This document shows positions 16,258-16,486 of a stretch of 16,486 bases of DNA, piece after piece. The position numbers and the translations under genes are program-made. The DNA comes from DATKWS01 sp035529435 (GTDB taxonomy: Bacteria; Krumholzibacteriota; Krumholzibacteriia; Krumholzibacteriales; Krumholzibacteriaceae). Below the pieces are notes generated by a model. The model saw nothing but the letters and a program-made list of their open reading frames with translations, ran no database searches and was not told the origin of the DNA. Where the stretch lies: NCBI GenBank assembly GCA_035529435.1, contig DATKWS010000120.1, positions 1 through 16,486 on the forward strand. The letters are read 5' to 3'. Numbering within the stretch: position 1 is the stretch's first letter; each line of letters begins with the position of its first letter.

Positions 16258-16486
16258 CTATTCGAAAATCTCGGTGACGACGCCGGCGCCGACCGTGCGT
16301 CCGCCCTCTCGAATTGCGAACCGAAGTTCTTTTTCCATCGCTATCGGTGTAATCAATTCTATCATCAACTCCACATCGTCTCCCGGCATCACCATTTCCC
16401 GGCCTTCCGGCAGTGTTGCGACTCCCGTCACGTCCGTCGTCCGGAAATAAAACTGCGGCCGGTACCCGTTGAAAAACGGCGTATGA
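16258..16486 (-). CDS. tuf: Elongation factor Tu, partial (C-terminal residues 323-397)
   Basis: This is the 3' end of a tuf gene entering from the right edge. It reads HTPFFNGYRPQFYFRTTDVTG through GGRTVGAGVVTEIFE and stops at TAG (16260-16258). It encodes EF-Tu domain 3, which contacts tRNA and EF-Ts. The first 141 bases are identical to the left end of the window. Splicing the two fragments through that overlap gives exactly 397 codons plus stop with no frameshift. In position it corresponds to tufB, the copy ahead of rpmG-secE-nusG. The last 29 codons use GTC for Val and GGC/GGA for Gly, unlike the GTG-, GGG- and ATA-rich body at the left end, a possible sign of a mosaic. Confidence 0.96.
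   Translation of the reverse strand, partial: HTPFFNGYRPQFYFRTTDVTGVATLPEGREMVMPGDDVELMIELITPIAMEKELRFAIREGGRTVGAGVVTEIFE
16346..16486. repeat. Terminal direct repeat, right copy (inside tuf)
   Basis: Identical over 141 bases to 1-141 and in the same reading frame of tuf. See the left copy; together they make the contig appear circular. Confidence 0.98.

Overview
The window is a bacterial chromosomal segment holding the classic 'rif' and 'str' clusters, with every gene on the minus strand. Read in transcription order (right to left) it is tuf (3' end only) - rpmG - secE - nusG - rplK - rplA - rplJ - rplL - rpoB - rpoC - [promoter] - rpsL - rpsG - fusA - tuf (5' 93%). All encoded proteins are recognisable core translation or transcription factors. 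The organism cannot be named with confidence. The beta' subunit has the large insertion in its trigger loop typical of Gram-negative-type RNA polymerases, GC content is moderately high, and the rpmG-secE-nusG order flanked by two tuf genes suits Deltaproteobacteria and many uncultured Gram-negative phyla. No tRNA-Trp is present next to secE.

Layout from the left. 1-1106 is most of tuf. 1120-3204 is fusA. 3205-3428 is a 224-bp spacer with two hairpins, one of which abuts the fusA ribosome binding site. 3429-4303 holds rpsG and rpsL. 4304-4494 is a spacer with a strong promoter (TTGACA, 17 bp, extended -10) and a hairpin at the predicted 5' end of the mRNA. 4495-12402 is rpoC and rpoB. 12455-14823 is rplL, rplJ, rplA and rplK. 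14876-15966 is nusG and secE. 16077-16226 is rpmG. 16258-16486 is the 3' end of tuf.

The first and last 141 bases are identical. Joining the ends through this repeat gives exactly one 397-codon tuf. The simplest reading is not a circular replicon: the genome has two near-identical tuf genes flanking this cluster (tufB before rpmG, tufA after fusA) and a k-mer assembler merged them and closed the contig on itself.

The most unusual biology is in the protein ends and in tuf. NusG carries an acidic N-terminal extension of about 112 residues. L7/L12 carries a Lys/Glu-rich extension of about 69 residues, and a second, well-formed GTG start with its own Shine-Dalgarno sits exactly where normal L7/L12 begins. 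The tuf body also has codon usage strongly unlike its neighbours: by hand count Ile is ATA in 15 of 20 cases, against 8 of 44 in the adjacent fusA. This suggests transfer, gene conversion or assembly chimerism.

Functionally the genes supply the RNA polymerase core (beta, beta'), its elongation factor NusG, the ribosomal stalk (L10, L7/L12, L11) and L1, the decoding-site proteins S12 and S7, the two elongation GTPases that use the stalk (EF-Tu, EF-G), L33, and the SecE translocon subunit.
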